Below, in pieces: positions 27,901 through 35,761 of a stretch of 53,663 bases of DNA. The stretch spans positions 1 to 53,663 of the forward strand of contig CAMCWM010000012.1 in the NCBI GenBank assembly GCA_945882215.1. Direction: 5' to 3'. Within the stretch, counting starts at the first letter, position 1; each line of letters begins with the position of its first letter. The translations under genes were made by a program, and so were the position numbers. The notes under the pieces are model-generated. The model made no database searches. It was not told the DNA's origin and was given only the letters and a program-made list of their open reading frames with translations. Source of the stretch: Akkermansia muciniphila. Its GTDB lineage: Bacteria > Verrucomicrobiota > Verrucomicrobiia > Verrucomicrobiales > Verrucomicrobiaceae.

Positions 27901-28264
27901 GAAGCTGCTGGACGCGGCGATGGGCGTGATGATGGAGGCGGCTGGCATTTTGGACAAAGCAGACACGGGCGCTCCAGCGATCGCGGCGGAGACGGAGGCG
28001 ATTGAACTGCTGCTTCAAGCAAAACGGGCGGGTAAAGGCGGCGGCGGTGGTGGTGGCGGCAATCCCGGCGGCGGTGGCACGGCGGACGCGGCCTCGGAGG
28101 CGGCGCTGGCAGATCTGGGCGTTGGTTCCGACGCGAACGCGAATGTGGATGCACGTCCGGTGGGCCAATCGACGGGCAAGGCCGGCCGCGAGCTGCCGGA
28201 AGAGTTCAAGACGGGGTTGGACGCATATTTCAACAAGCTGGAGGCTGGAGGCACGGTGAAATGA
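24929..28264 (+). CDS. Large membrane-anchored coiled-coil protein of the MoxR operon (DUF4175-like)
   Basis: A 1111-residue protein. Membrane segments lie at about 23-45, 56-75 and 152-172, giving a DUF4175-like N-terminus. A beta-rich periplasmic part (about 200-480) is followed by a long charged helical region, a Pro/Lys/Ser/Gln-rich low-complexity stretch (about 610-750), a Cys cluster CKSCSSC near residue 903, and a poly-Gly tract (GGGGGGGGNPGGGG) near the C-terminus. The last codons overlap the next ATG (ATGA). The architecture suggests a periplasmic scaffold; function unknown. Confidence 0.85.
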   Translation: MKTELPVILETKLADFRKRVWIVKLTEGLLAAAFGIVLSYILVFALDRVMETPSWLRATLLIAGALTLGLGVPLKWHRWVWRQRRLEDAARLLKRTFPRLGDQLLGIVELAHVEAGSAGRSERLVQAAMEQAAEAVKDKDFSHAVPEAKHFQWGWAAGVTTMLAVAALTLLPDAAWNAMARWVTPWRDVERFTFAKIEKLPERLVVPYAEPFDLKVLLDKDTRWSPARAKAQISDQPSVVSGLKEGAYPLAFPPQKEDGALSLSLGDVRKTLSVLPRTRPELTALSVRTRLPEYLKYKTEPVIEVRGGSVSVLKGAKASLEATASRELASAEVNGEAEKVSGAKVTTPFRAIDGDAEKHVMWKDRDGLTPREPLVLKINAIEDETPKLAARRETPEQVVLDSEVVAFDVDVQDDFGIQRTGLEWRSVNDDKTKGDRIAAAGAPEKKELSAKATFSATRDGVEPQTLEIRAWAEDYLPNRKRAYSTAFVLHVLNKTDHALWLTEQFGKWLEAARESYEREQQLHATNKELRAMDAAELDRPENRRKISQQASAENANAARLSSLNQSGRSLVEQATRNDEFDAKRLESWATMLKSLQDIAAKRMPSVADLLKESSGAKAGKPNQSTASNPPSNPSQQNSKEAKPGEAKSSQSKPSAPQIANGPDVPKGAQGGKASTEEQKKENMPSIADKEGSMSKAEEKPADPNAKPPPPKPSAMKLPTTQMAAAPSKKKDGEQEQPKAETPAQQKMDEAIDEQKLLLAEFARVSDELAAVLASLEASTFVKRLKKASRDQLVAAKDLNTKTLSAFGLERKPVKDAAGIAEHEKKQSETVRVIQSDLEAYYARKPEMHFKNVIGQMKETQAVKMLAYLGDQAAVNLSGNSMAGAEFWADTLDRWAEEMVAASECKSCSSCSADSLPPEIVLKVMKALRDEMKLRDETRELESAKAALATGEHAKKSGNLASKQFGIQASVRGAFDDILRLPQGNEKFGKELKLLDAAMGVMMEAAGILDKADTGAPAIAAETEAIELLLQAKRAGKGGGGGGGGNPGGGGTADAASEAALADLGVGSDANANVDARPVGQSTGKAGRELPEEFKTGLDAYFNKLEAGGTVK

Positions 28265-30615
28265 CACGAGTTCTGCTGACGGTTCTGATTCTGGGTGTTG
28301 TCACCGCGAAGGCCCAGACGACCTATTACTCGCGCACGGAGTTGAAGAAGCCGCTTTCCGAGGCGGTGGAGAAGACGCTGGCTGAGCTGGTGGAGCGTTG
28401 TGTGCCGGAGAAGCACAAGCAAATGACGGCCCACATGGAGGAAGTGATCCAGGCCGTCGATGCGGTGGCGAAGCTCACGGCGGAGGAGAAGAAGGCGTTG
28501 CAGGAGGAGTCGAAGAAGGCGGTGGATGCGACGGTGAAGGCATGGCAGCCGCTGGCGGTGGTGATGATGCGCACTTATCTGTCACGCACGTCGGAAACGG
28601 CGGCGATCCGGCACATTGGCATGTGGAAGCCGGATGTGGCGGGACCGAATGAACCGGTGGAAAACTGGACACCGCCGCAGGAGACCGCCAACTGGCTCGC
28701 CACACTGCGCCAGACGCTCGGCGAAGAACGATTCAAAACGTGGCAGGCCGCGGATGCGAAGTTGAAGGAGCAAACGGCGAAGGAGATCGCCGATCATCTC
28801 ACGCGCTGGGGCGGTGAGTCACGCGGGCCGATGAACGAGGACTTGCAGGCAAAGATCGGGCTGATGAAGACCAAATTGAATCTCCCCGAGGATCGCGTGA
28901 AAGCCTTGAACGATGCTGCAAACGCCCTGCTGAACCGGCTGGTGGACACCGAGCGCAAACGCGCGACGGACATGCTGCGCACCTTGCCGCCCGCCGCGCG
29001 GCAGAGCATCACGAAGCGCAGTTATTACTACATCCGCTTCGACCGTCCGCGCGGCGAGGCTTGGGACAAGCTGTGGGAGGAGACGGCGGCGAAAGTGCTG
29101 CCGGCGGAGTTGATCGCCCAGTGGAAGAAGACTGAGCAGGAGGAACGCGGCAAGGAGGGCGCCGAGCTGGCCGACATGATCAAACCCTCCGAACAGCAGG
29201 CGGAGCAGCAGATGGAGGTGGCCCTGAGCGCGGAGATCGACAGCATCGTGGTGGCGCTGAATTTGAACAAGGAGCGGCAGCAGGCGCTGTCGAAGCTGTC
29301 GAAGGAGGCGATTCAAGAATCGCTGAAGCTGGCGCGGAAGGGCTGGTTGCAGCAGGCGAAGAATTATTCGGCCACGGAGCGCAAGCGCATCCGCGGCAAT
29401 GTCTATTTTGGCATCAACGAGGAGCAGCAGGCCATGGTGCTGCCGGTTTGGAAGGATGGCTTGAAGAAGATCCTCTCCGAGGAGGAGCGCACCCGCATGG
29501 CCGCCGAAAACAAGCAGCGCGAGGAGCGCACGAGCTCGGCGATCGCACGCGCCTGTCTGGCAGAGATGGACAAAACGCTGGTGTTGAACCAGGACCAGCG
29601 CATGAAACTGGAGCCGCTGCTGCTGGATCTGATGCAGCCGCTTTTGGAGCAGCGCCGCCAGCAGTACTGGAGCTACAATGCCAGCCAGCTCTTCCAAAAC
29701 GCGGGCAAGGCCAAGGAGGAAACGGTGCGCGCGATTCTCGATGAGGTGCAGTGGAAGAACTGGAAGGAACTGATCGTGTCGAACAACAGTTCATCACGCA
29801 CCGCCACACCGGACGTGAACGCCACCGGACCCGCCGTGATAGACATGGAGATCGCGATCTCGGCGCACCTGTACAAAATGTTCGTGGCAGAACGCAAGAA
29901 GATGCTGGCGATGATGATGCCGCAGGTCGAGGACGCCAAGCGTGTTCTATCGCTGCCCGAACCGGAGGTCACACGGCTCACCACGGCGGCCAAGGGGGCG
30001 GTGGAGAAGCATTTGGAACCCTGGCGGCAAAACACCGAGCGCTACGTGCGGCAGAGCGTGCAGACCGCCACGCCGAAGAACATCCTGCAGGCGCTCGCAG
30101 GCACGGAACGCGTGAGCTTCAGCCGCAACGAGGGCGGACCGCAGGATGCGGAGCTGTGGAAGACGGAGCTGAACGCGACATTGAACGAAGCGCAGCAAAA
30201 GCAGTTGCAGCAGGTGGTGGAAGCGCGGCGTGATTACCGCCTGAAGGCCATGGCGGCGATGACAGTCTCGGAACTGGACCGCCGCCGGCGGCTCACGGCA
30301 GACCAATGCGCGAAGCTCGAAACAGCAGTCCACAAGGTGCTGGCGGAGTATCTGCCGGACATCGAGCGCTACATGTCCTTCCAGTGGTTCCTGCAATACT
30401 ACTACGCGCTGGTGCCGCTGGCCGGCGTGGCGGAGAAGGATTTGCAGGCGATCCTGACGCCGGAGCAGTGGAAGCTGTGCAAGGAACGCGATCTGCCCGA
30501 CGCGATGCAGTACTGGGAGGGCATCAAAAACAATCACGACAACCGCGTGAAGCAGGGCGCCAACGGCAATGCCAACCGGATCATCATCAACGGAGGGCTC
30601 ATCCTCGACCCATGA
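28261..30615 (+). CDS. Secreted protein built of six tandem Spy/LTXXQ-like helical modules
   Basis: A 784-residue protein with a signal peptide (MTRVLLTVLILGVVTAKA). Six helical repeats of about 110-130 residues are visible. Each starts with an LTxxQ-like motif (KLTAEEKKAL at 71, KLNLPEDRVKAL at 205, LNLNKERQQAL at 333, VLNQDQRMKL at 441, VLSLPEPEVTRL at 562, RLTADQCAKL at 677). A second motif follows 50-80 residues later (TLGEERFKTW, VLPAELIAQW, ILSEEERTRM, ILDEVQWKNW, TLNEAQQKQL, ILTPEQWKLC). This is the two-motif layout of periplasmic Spy/CpxP chaperones. Repeat calling is by eye; the chaperone role is inference. ATGA overlaps couple it to both neighbours. Confidence 0.8.
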   Translation: MTRVLLTVLILGVVTAKAQTTYYSRTELKKPLSEAVEKTLAELVERCVPEKHKQMTAHMEEVIQAVDAVAKLTAEEKKALQEESKKAVDATVKAWQPLAVVMMRTYLSRTSETAAIRHIGMWKPDVAGPNEPVENWTPPQETANWLATLRQTLGEERFKTWQAADAKLKEQTAKEIADHLTRWGGESRGPMNEDLQAKIGLMKTKLNLPEDRVKALNDAANALLNRLVDTERKRATDMLRTLPPAARQSITKRSYYYIRFDRPRGEAWDKLWEETAAKVLPAELIAQWKKTEQEERGKEGAELADMIKPSEQQAEQQMEVALSAEIDSIVVALNLNKERQQALSKLSKEAIQESLKLARKGWLQQAKNYSATERKRIRGNVYFGINEEQQAMVLPVWKDGLKKILSEEERTRMAAENKQREERTSSAIARACLAEMDKTLVLNQDQRMKLEPLLLDLMQPLLEQRRQQYWSYNASQLFQNAGKAKEETVRAILDEVQWKNWKELIVSNNSSSRTATPDVNATGPAVIDMEIAISAHLYKMFVAERKKMLAMMMPQVEDAKRVLSLPEPEVTRLTTAAKGAVEKHLEPWRQNTERYVRQSVQTATPKNILQALAGTERVSFSRNEGGPQDAELWKTELNATLNEAQQKQLQQVVEARRDYRLKAMAAMTVSELDRRRRLTADQCAKLETAVHKVLAEYLPDIERYMSFQWFLQYYYALVPLAGVAEKDLQAILTPEQWKLCKERDLPDAMQYWEGIKNNHDNRVKQGANGNANRIIINGGLILDP

Positions 30616-30631
30616 ACATGCGCGAAGAGCC

Positions 30632-30748
30632 AAGGGCGAAGGGCAAAGGGTCCTGGCGAATGCAAAGCGAGCCTGGAGCCTGGCACATGCGGCGAAGCGG
30701 CCTCATCGTGATCTTGGGCCTGTGCGCTGCTCTTTGCCCTTCGCCCTT
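30632..30748. repeat. 17-bp perfect inverted repeat spanning the start and signal peptide of the next gene
   Basis: AAGGGCGAAGGGCAAAG (30632-30648) is exactly complementary to CTTTGCCCTTCGCCCTT (30732-30748). The 83-nt interval contains the Shine-Dalgarno site (GGAG 30675-30678) and the preferred ATG 30687. The right arm encodes part of the signal peptide (the PSPF region). Confidence 0.75.
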
Positions 30749-31718
30749 CGCCCTTCACGCCCAAGATCCCGCACTGCGTTTCGGCGGCGCGATTCCGCAG
30801 GAAGTTGAAACCGTGTACGAGCGCGGCCTTGCCTGGCTGGCATCAAAGCAGAGCGAGCAGGGCAACTGGCAGGGCGGCAACGATGGCGCCGGTGTGGATG
30901 GCATCTGCCTCATGGCCTTTCTGGCGAGCGGTGAAGATCCGAACTTCGGCCGTTACGCGGCGAACATCCGTCGTGCGGTGCGGGCCATCATCCGCAGCCA
31001 GGATGCGAGCACCGGTTACCTGCCCAACAGCATGTACCATCACGGTTTTGCCATGCTCGCACTTTCCGAGGCCTACGGAGCGGTGGATGAATCGCTGCTG
31101 TGGGAAGGCGGCAAGCCGGTCCGCACGATCGGGCAGGCGCTCGATCTCGCGATCCGCTGCGCCGGCACCTCGCAAAAGGCGAATCGCTGGGGTGGCTGGC
31201 GGTACATGCCGAACTCGACGGACGCGGACACCTCGGTGACGGGCGCGGTGCTGATGGGATTGCTGGCCGCGCGCAACGCGGGCATGGAGGTCTCGGATGA
31301 AGTCATCAATGCCGCGCTGGAGTACATGCGCCGCAGCACCGGCAAGGATGGCAGCGTGGCCTACGCCGGTGGCTTTGGCGGCTTCGGCGAGTCGATGAAC
31401 CGCAGCGCCATCGCCACGCTCGTCTCCGCCGTGTCGAAGCACAAGGATTCCGAGGAGTTCAAGGCCACGCTGAAGCACATCACCGAGCGGCTGGAGCACA
31501 ACGAGGGCAACTACAAGGAGTACTTCCGCTACTACATGGCGCAGGCCTTGTTCCAGGGCGACTACGCCTCGTGGCAGAAGTGGAACGCCGCGACGGCCCG
31601 CGTGCTCAGTGAGAGCCAGGCTCCGGATGGCAGCTTCAACAACGAGGCCTACGCCACCGGCATGTCCCTGCTGGCCATGGCGCTGAACTACCGCTTCCTG
31701 CCGATCTATGAACGCTAA
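30687..31718 (+). CDS. Secreted alpha/alpha-toroid (terpenoid cyclase/prenyltransferase-fold) protein
   Basis: A 343-residue protein. ATG 30687 has GGAG eight bases upstream and opens a normal signal peptide (MRRSGLIVILGLCAALCPSP). An upstream in-frame ATG at 30612, in ATGA overlap with the previous gene, would add 25 polar residues. The mature part repeats the toroid pattern: RGLAWLASKQSEQGNWQGG, AVRAIIRSQDASTGYLP, YHHGFAMLALSEAYG, GGWRYMPNSTDADTS, MRRSTGKDGSVAYAGG and SESQAPDGSFNNEAYATGM. Such folds occur in squalene cyclases, complement-like and peptidase-inhibitor proteins. No DxDD cyclase motif is seen, so an enzymatic role is doubtful. Confidence 0.85.
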   Translation: MRRSGLIVILGLCAALCPSPFALHAQDPALRFGGAIPQEVETVYERGLAWLASKQSEQGNWQGGNDGAGVDGICLMAFLASGEDPNFGRYAANIRRAVRAIIRSQDASTGYLPNSMYHHGFAMLALSEAYGAVDESLLWEGGKPVRTIGQALDLAIRCAGTSQKANRWGGWRYMPNSTDADTSVTGAVLMGLLAARNAGMEVSDEVINAALEYMRRSTGKDGSVAYAGGFGGFGESMNRSAIATLVSAVSKHKDSEEFKATLKHITERLEHNEGNYKEYFRYYMAQALFQGDYASWQKWNAATARVLSESQAPDGSFNNEAYATGMSLLAMALNYRFLPIYER

Positions 31719-34700
31719 ACGCCTCATCACTTTCCTGGCGCTGGCGGGCATGAGCCACGCCTCCGAGTTGCATTGGCAGAACGGCGAATGGATCGGCGGG
31801 CATTTGATGGAGGTCGCGGACGATCATGTCGTCTGGCGCTCGGAAATATTCACCGAGCCGCTCAAGGTCAGCCTGAGCGTGCTGCGACGTGTGGGCAAAC
31901 TGCCGGAGGATCGGCCGACAAAGGAGCCCTTCAGCATCCGCATGGCCGATGGCACGCGGCTCTATGGCAACGTCGTCGGCATAAGCGCGACGACGATCGC
32001 GTTGAAGTCCGCCCGCTTTGGCACCATGCGAATCGAGCGCAGTGCCGTGGCGAGCATCAAGCGTCTCAGCGGCGCGGGCATTCTGTTCGCGGCACCCACG
32101 AGCACGAACGGGTGGATCGAAAGCGATGTCAAAAACAACCAAAAACTCTGGCGGGTGATTCCCGGAGCCTCCTTGCGGCAGTACGGCTGGAATCGCAGCG
32201 CGACCCTGCCCTTGGAGCTGCCGGAGCAGGTGGAGATGCAGTTCAATCTCACGTCCACAGTGCGGCCGGAGTTCAAGCTCGATCTCAAAGTCTCCGCGCA
32301 GGAAAAGGTGACCATCGAAACCTGGGTGGATGATGTCGTGCTGCAAGGCCGCGTGTTTCAAAGCCTCAAGACGCTCAAGGACACCGATCATCGCGTGGCG
32401 ATGACGCTGTTTTGGAATCGCAAGACCGGCCTGTGCGCCATTTACAATGCGGACGGCAAAAAGCTGGCGGAAACGAGCAAGCCGCCGGTGGAAGATGAAA
32501 AAGAGAAGGCTGCGGAGAGAAAACCTGCGGACAAGGCAGGCGGCGGTCTGTTTGGCGCTTTGATCGGTGCGATGCAGGGCGTGGCCCAGGCCCAGGTCGA
32601 TGCCGCTCGCGCACAAGTCCGTGTGTCCTCCAGCACAGCAGACAACACACCGGCGGGATTCACGCTGCTGAACAAAGGGCCCGATCTGAAGCTGGAAGGC
32701 CTGCGCATCCGCTCCTGGGACGGCACGCTGCCCACCGACATCACCGACGCGCGTCCACGCGTGGAACTGGCGGACGGTCATCATCTCAAGGCTTCCGTCG
32801 TGCGCGCCGATGCCGCTGGTTTGACCGTGCGCGCCAAAGACAGCGGCAAGGAAACGACCCTGACGTGGGACAAGGTTCTCGGTATCGAGATGGAGCCGCC
32901 CTCGCCGTTTTACAGCGCGCTTTCACCGGGCACGGAGCTGTGGTTTGCGGATGGCGAGTGGATCTCGGGCCTGCTCCTGCACATGCGCAACGAGGTTGCG
33001 ACGATGAAGACCGGCTGGTGCAAAGATCCCGTGTCCTTCAAATTTGGCGAAGCCCGCCGCCTGGACCTGCGCGAAAACAAACCTGGGCCCAAATCACCCG
33101 ATCTCGCCACGCTGGACACGCTCGTCATGGACAAGAAAAAGCCGCTGCATGGCACGCTCGATGCCGGGGGCGAGCCCCAGCCGCGCTGGCGTGTGGTCGG
33201 CGGCTTGAGCTCCGTCGCCATGATCAATCCCGCGAACTTCGAGATCACGCGGGCTGCCACGGCGCAGCCGGAGGGCATCCGCAGCGACGCCCTGTTTTAT
33301 CTGAGCAACGGAGACGTGGTGCCCGGAACGCTGCGGGCCATCGATGCGAAGCTGGTCGATCTGGATTCCAGCCTCGCCGCGGTGAAGCAACTGCCGGCTG
33401 AAAAGCTCCAGGCCATCCAGTTCGGCGGCGCTCCCTTGAATCTCGACGGTTTCGAAGACCCCGGCTGGCAGCGCGTGCGCGGTGATGAGAAACTGGTGAA
33501 GCGCAACGGCAAGGCGGCAATTGACTTCGAACCCGGCGGTTCCTGGGGGCATCCGTCCTTCATGCAGGTGAACGAGCTCAGCTTCACGCTGCTCAGCAAC
33601 GGCTTCAGCGCTCTGCGCGTGCGGTTGTTCTGCGACGGCGTCAATCCCGCCGCGCCGAGCACGAACCTGCTGTTCGGCCACATGGGCAGCGAGGTGTGCT
33701 TCGGCCTCGAATCCAGCGGCGACCAGATGGACCGGCAGTTCCGCCTGCGCACCACCGGCCCCATGCCAGTGCGCATCGCCATCAGCGAAAACAACATCGA
33801 GGTTTTCTTCAACGGCGTGTCCGCGCGCAAGATCGTGCTCACCCCGAAGATGCTCTCTGGCAGCGGCCTCATCATCGAGCCCTTTAGCCTGTGGGGGAAT
33901 GGTGAGCGCGATGTGAAGATCAACTCATTCAGCGCGCGCATCGCCCCGGGCCGTCTGGCCGTGCCGGTCGTCGATCTCAGGGCCAAGGAGCATGCGCTCA
34001 CCGTGCCGCGCTTTCGCAAAGAAGATCCGCCGCGCCACGCGCTGCTCGCCGCCAATGGCGACCTGCTGCGCGGCGTGATCGAAGCCGCCACTGCGAAGCA
34101 TTTTTCCATCCGCTCCGGTTTGGAGACCATCCAGGTGCCACGCGACCGCGTGAAGGCTGCCGTGTGGCTCGTCAAACCGGCAGACGCCGTCAGCGCCGCC
34201 TTCGAAGCACGGGCGAAAGAGGGTGATCCGCCCGCCATCACACATTGGCTGCTGCTGAACAACGGCGGCCGGCTCGGCTTGAAGGTGGAACGCTTCGCCA
34301 ACGATGCCGTGGTCGGCAAAAACGCCCTGCTCGGCGACTGCCGCGTGCCCTTGCCGCAGATCCACATCATCCGCACCGCCACACCACCGGACAGCGCCGC
34401 CATGCTGGCCCTGCGTGACTGGAAATTGAAGTTCGCCCCCGAACCCGTGCTGCCGGAGACCGGCGGGCAGAGTTCTCCGCTGCTCAACAAGGACGCCAAG
34501 CCCTTCAAACTGCCGCTGCTCGCTGGTGGCGACTTCGATCTCGTGCAGGAAAAGGGCAAAGTCATCGTCCTCGACTTCTGGGCCACCTGGTGCGGCCCCT
34601 GCATCAAATCCCTGCCCGACATGATCGACCAGATGTCCGCCTTCGATGCCAAAAAGGTCCGCTTCATCGGCGTCAATCAGGCCGAGGCCAAAGAAGCTGT

Positions 34701-34905
34701 GAAAACCTTCCTCGAAACCCGCGGCTGGAAGTTTGAAGTCGCACTCGATGCCAATCAACGCATCGGCCAGTCCTTCGGCGTCGAAGGCATCCCCCATACC
34801 GTCATCATCGGTCCTGATGGCAAGGTGGCCTATGTGAAAACCGGCTACGAACCCGATGGTGCCAAGAAGATCGCGGAGATGGTGAAGAAGCTGTTGGAGA
34901 AGTGA
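31708..34905 (+). CDS. Large secreted multi-repeat protein with C-terminal TlpA-like thioredoxin domain
   Basis: A 1065-residue protein overlapping the previous gene by 11 bp, with a signal peptide (residues 1-19). About seven copies of a short beta unit with an xxDGxxLxGxV core are seen, e.g. LHWQNGEWIGG (21-31), IRMADGTRLYGNVV (77-90), VELADGHHLKASVV (352-365), LWFADGEWISGLLL (411-424), LFYLSNGDVVPGTL, ALLAANGDLLRGVI and WLLLNNGGRLGLKV. Two jelly-roll-like domains lie between. Residues 952-1065 are a TlpA/ResA-type thioredoxin with active site WCGPC (961-965) and cis-Pro region GIPHT. It is probably a periplasmic thiol-disulfide oxidoreductase fused to a binding scaffold. It is the last gene of the operon. 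Confidence 0.88.
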   Translation: MNAKRLITFLALAGMSHASELHWQNGEWIGGHLMEVADDHVVWRSEIFTEPLKVSLSVLRRVGKLPEDRPTKEPFSIRMADGTRLYGNVVGISATTIALKSARFGTMRIERSAVASIKRLSGAGILFAAPTSTNGWIESDVKNNQKLWRVIPGASLRQYGWNRSATLPLELPEQVEMQFNLTSTVRPEFKLDLKVSAQEKVTIETWVDDVVLQGRVFQSLKTLKDTDHRVAMTLFWNRKTGLCAIYNADGKKLAETSKPPVEDEKEKAAERKPADKAGGGLFGALIGAMQGVAQAQVDAARAQVRVSSSTADNTPAGFTLLNKGPDLKLEGLRIRSWDGTLPTDITDARPRVELADGHHLKASVVRADAAGLTVRAKDSGKETTLTWDKVLGIEMEPPSPFYSALSPGTELWFADGEWISGLLLHMRNEVATMKTGWCKDPVSFKFGEARRLDLRENKPGPKSPDLATLDTLVMDKKKPLHGTLDAGGEPQPRWRVVGGLSSVAMINPANFEITRAATAQPEGIRSDALFYLSNGDVVPGTLRAIDAKLVDLDSSLAAVKQLPAEKLQAIQFGGAPLNLDGFEDPGWQRVRGDEKLVKRNGKAAIDFEPGGSWGHPSFMQVNELSFTLLSNGFSALRVRLFCDGVNPAAPSTNLLFGHMGSEVCFGLESSGDQMDRQFRLRTTGPMPVRIAISENNIEVFFNGVSARKIVLTPKMLSGSGLIIEPFSLWGNGERDVKINSFSARIAPGRLAVPVVDLRAKEHALTVPRFRKEDPPRHALLAANGDLLRGVIEAATAKHFSIRSGLETIQVPRDRVKAAVWLVKPADAVSAAFEARAKEGDPPAITHWLLLNNGGRLGLKVERFANDAVVGKNALLGDCRVPLPQIHIIRTATPPDSAAMLALRDWKLKFAPEPVLPETGGQSSPLLNKDAKPFKLPLLAGGDFDLVQEKGKVIVLDFWATWCGPCIKSLPDMIDQMSAFDAKKVRFIGVNQAEAKEAVKTFLETRGWKFEVALDANQRIGQSFGVEGIPHTVIIGPDGKVAYVKTGYEPDGAKKIAEMVKKLLEK

Positions 34906-34968
34906 TGGTCTTGGTGCCCTAAGCCATAAGACACTGATTTGCAGGGAGGAAGGTGGGTGCCGAAGCTC

Positions 34969-35346
34969 GATTGCGGAGTCTTCCGGCGTGTCAGGAGACT
35001 CCCGAGGCCCAATTGCAGAGCCGTCCCGCTTGTCAGGAGGCTACGGTGACCCGATTGCGGAGTCGTCCTGCTTGTCAGGAGTCTCGATTACCTCGATTGC
35101 GGAGTCCTGCGGCGTGTCGGCAGTCTCCCCACCCCCGATTGCGGTGCCGTCTTGCTTGTTGGGACTCTCCTGATCTCCGATTGCGGAGTCTTCCGGCGGG
35201 TTGGCCGTCTCCTGAACCCCGATTACGGAGTCCTCCAGCGTGTGGGGAGTCTCCCGAGTCTCAATCGCGGAGTCCGCAGGCTTGTCGGGAGCCGACCGAA
35301 CCTTGATTGCGGAGCTGCGGGGCTTGTCAAAAGGCTCGGCCCGGGC
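34969..35346. repeat. Nine tandem 42-bp repeats with no length change
   Basis: Units start at 34969, 35011, 35053, 35095, 35137, 35179, 35221, 35263 and 35305, each exactly 42 bp. The consensus begins GATTGCGGAGTC, has GCTTGTCAGGAG-like sequence near positions 19-30, and a variable last third. Copies differ at several positions but carry no indels. Because 42 is divisible by 3, several frames stay open; translated units are 14 residues long in each. The array fills the 452-bp gap between the TlpA gene and the ArsR-type gene and ends 12 bp before the latter's ATG. No other gene is seen in the gap. Confidence 0.92.
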
Positions 35347-35357
35347 ACAATCACTCC

Positions 35358-35702
35358 ATGACTCAGCCAGCCGCACCTCCCACCCTTCCCGCGCCGCCAC
35401 CACAGGTGATCCCGGCAGATACCGTCTATGCCGCCCTCGGCGATCCCACCCGTCGGCGGCTGCTCCAGATCCTCGCCCACGGCCAACCCCACACCGCCAC
35501 GACGCTGGCGGGCAACGTCAGCAAACGTCTCGACGCCACGCTCAAGCACCTCGTCGCTTTGCGCGGTGCCGGTCTGGTGGTGACGGCGGAGAACCCGCAA
35601 GACGGTCGCCGCCTTCTCTACCGCCTCGCTCCCGCCATCCCCGTGACGAAGACCGCCACCGGCTGGGAGATGGACTTCGGGTATTGTTTGGTGCGGTGCT
35701 GA
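35358..35702 (+). CDS. ArsR-type winged-helix transcriptional regulator
   Basis: A 114-residue protein from ATG 35358 (MTQPAAPPTLPAPPPQ). The N-terminus is Pro/Ala-rich; then comes a winged-helix domain: VYAALGDPTRRRLLQILAHG, the recognition helix region GNVSKRLDATLKHLVALRGAGLV and wing QDGRRLLYRLAPAI. The typical ArsR metal-binding ELCVCDL motif is absent, so this is a non-metal ArsR/HTH_20-type repressor. The gene lies directly downstream of the 42-bp repeat array, which would be a natural place for its operator. No obvious target gene is adjacent. Confidence 0.85.
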   Translation: MTQPAAPPTLPAPPPQVIPADTVYAALGDPTRRRLLQILAHGQPHTATTLAGNVSKRLDATLKHLVALRGAGLVVTAENPQDGRRLLYRLAPAIPVTKTATGWEMDFGYCLVRC

Positions 35703-35720
35703 GCTGAGGCGTCCTCTTGT

Positions 35721-35745
35721 GGATATTTTTCGCCCTTCAATATCC
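35721..35745. terminator. Weak hairpin after the ArsR-type gene
   Basis: GGATATT (35721-35727) and AATATCC (35739-35745) form a 7-bp stem 18 bp past the stop. No T-run follows, so terminator function is uncertain. Confidence 0.35.
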
Positions 35746-35761
35746 GCCCACAGCGCGTAAA

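Noticed and set aside
34969..35346. CRISPR array
   Set aside because: The units are contiguous 42-bp tandem copies without unique spacers, and there are no cas genes.
34953..35403. Open frames on both strands through the 42-bp array
   Set aside because: A stop-free 42-bp unit keeps several frames open automatically. The plus-strand frame has no start signal and the minus-strand frame meets a stop in the second unit, so I do not call a gene.
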